The position numbers and the translations under genes were made by a program. A stretch of 11,150 bases of DNA. Origin: an uncultured Clostridia bacterium. GTDB taxonomy: Bacteria; Bacillota; Clostridia; Christensenellales; Aristaeellaceae. Of this stretch, positions 11,139-11,150 are shown piece by piece; positions within the stretch are counted from its first letter, which is position 1; each line of letters opens with the position of its first letter. Below the pieces are notes generated by a model. That model had not been told where the DNA came from. It worked only from the letters and a program-made list of their open reading frames with translations, and did no database searches. The stretch spans positions 1-11,150 of the forward strand of contig CAKTYE010000078.1 in assembly GCA_934631985.1 (NCBI GenBank). The letters run 5' to 3'.

Positions 11139-11150
11139 CACCAACAAAAA

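Noticed and set aside
1..11150. CRISPR array, insertion sequence or phage genes
   Set aside because: No regularly spaced repeats, transposase, integrase or phage structural genes are visible in the window.

Overview
The window looks like a chromosomal segment of a high-GC member of the Clostridia (Bacillota), possibly a gut Oscillospirales- or Christensenellales-like lineage. The evidence is a serS gene with a complete T-box leader, a SpoIID/LytB-family protein, an HxlR regulator, a secreted DUF6273 protein, strong AGGAGG ribosome binding sites and consensus SigA-type promoters. The exact taxon cannot be fixed from the sequence. The first 120 bases are 43 % G+C by direct count, visibly AT-richer than the rest.

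Layout. Positions 1-230 hold a consensus promoter, the 3' three quarters of a tRNA-Val(CAC) whose 5' end is missing or replaced, and a terminator. Next comes a 62-aa basic protein on the + strand (269-457). On the - strand, serS (612-1892) sits behind its own promoter and a T-box attenuator with a UCC serine specifier (1927-2194). Upstream of that lies a secreted DUF6273 protein (2209-2958). A two-gene + strand module follows: a pyridoxamine-phosphate-oxidase-like flavoprotein (3181-3576) and an HxlR regulator (3677-4051), each with its own promoter. A - strand group then runs AraC-type regulator (6263-7345), a 94-aa unknown (5930-6214) and a SpoIID/LytB + SH3 exported protein (4100-5899), with no visible terminator between them. 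A 411-bp non-coding stretch (7394-7804) holds several hairpins. The secretion operon reads on the - strand: promoter (10520-10548), a membrane-anchored 115-aa unknown, secD, secF, then a bidirectional terminator at 7706-7752. At the right edge a TTGACA/TATTAT promoter drives a tRNA cluster on the + strand: Val(TAC), Asp(GTC), Phe(GAA), Gly(GCC), Cys(GCA).

How the genes fit together. Most are housekeeping: tRNA charging with feedback by uncharged tRNA-Ser, SecDF-assisted export, and a tRNA operon. The accessory parts are the redox-flavoprotein/HxlR pair, the AraC-linked cell-wall protein and the left-end tRNA remnant.

I found no convincing undescribed multi-gene system. The strongest unusual signal is the truncated, apparently promoter-driven tRNA-Val at the left edge. 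It may mark the end of an integrated element lying outside the window. Lesser ones are an inverted repeat in the flavoprotein promoter, a low-complexity insert inside the SpoIID domain, an unusual SerRS motif set, a C55 in tRNA-Gly, and an unknown membrane protein that heads the secDF operon.
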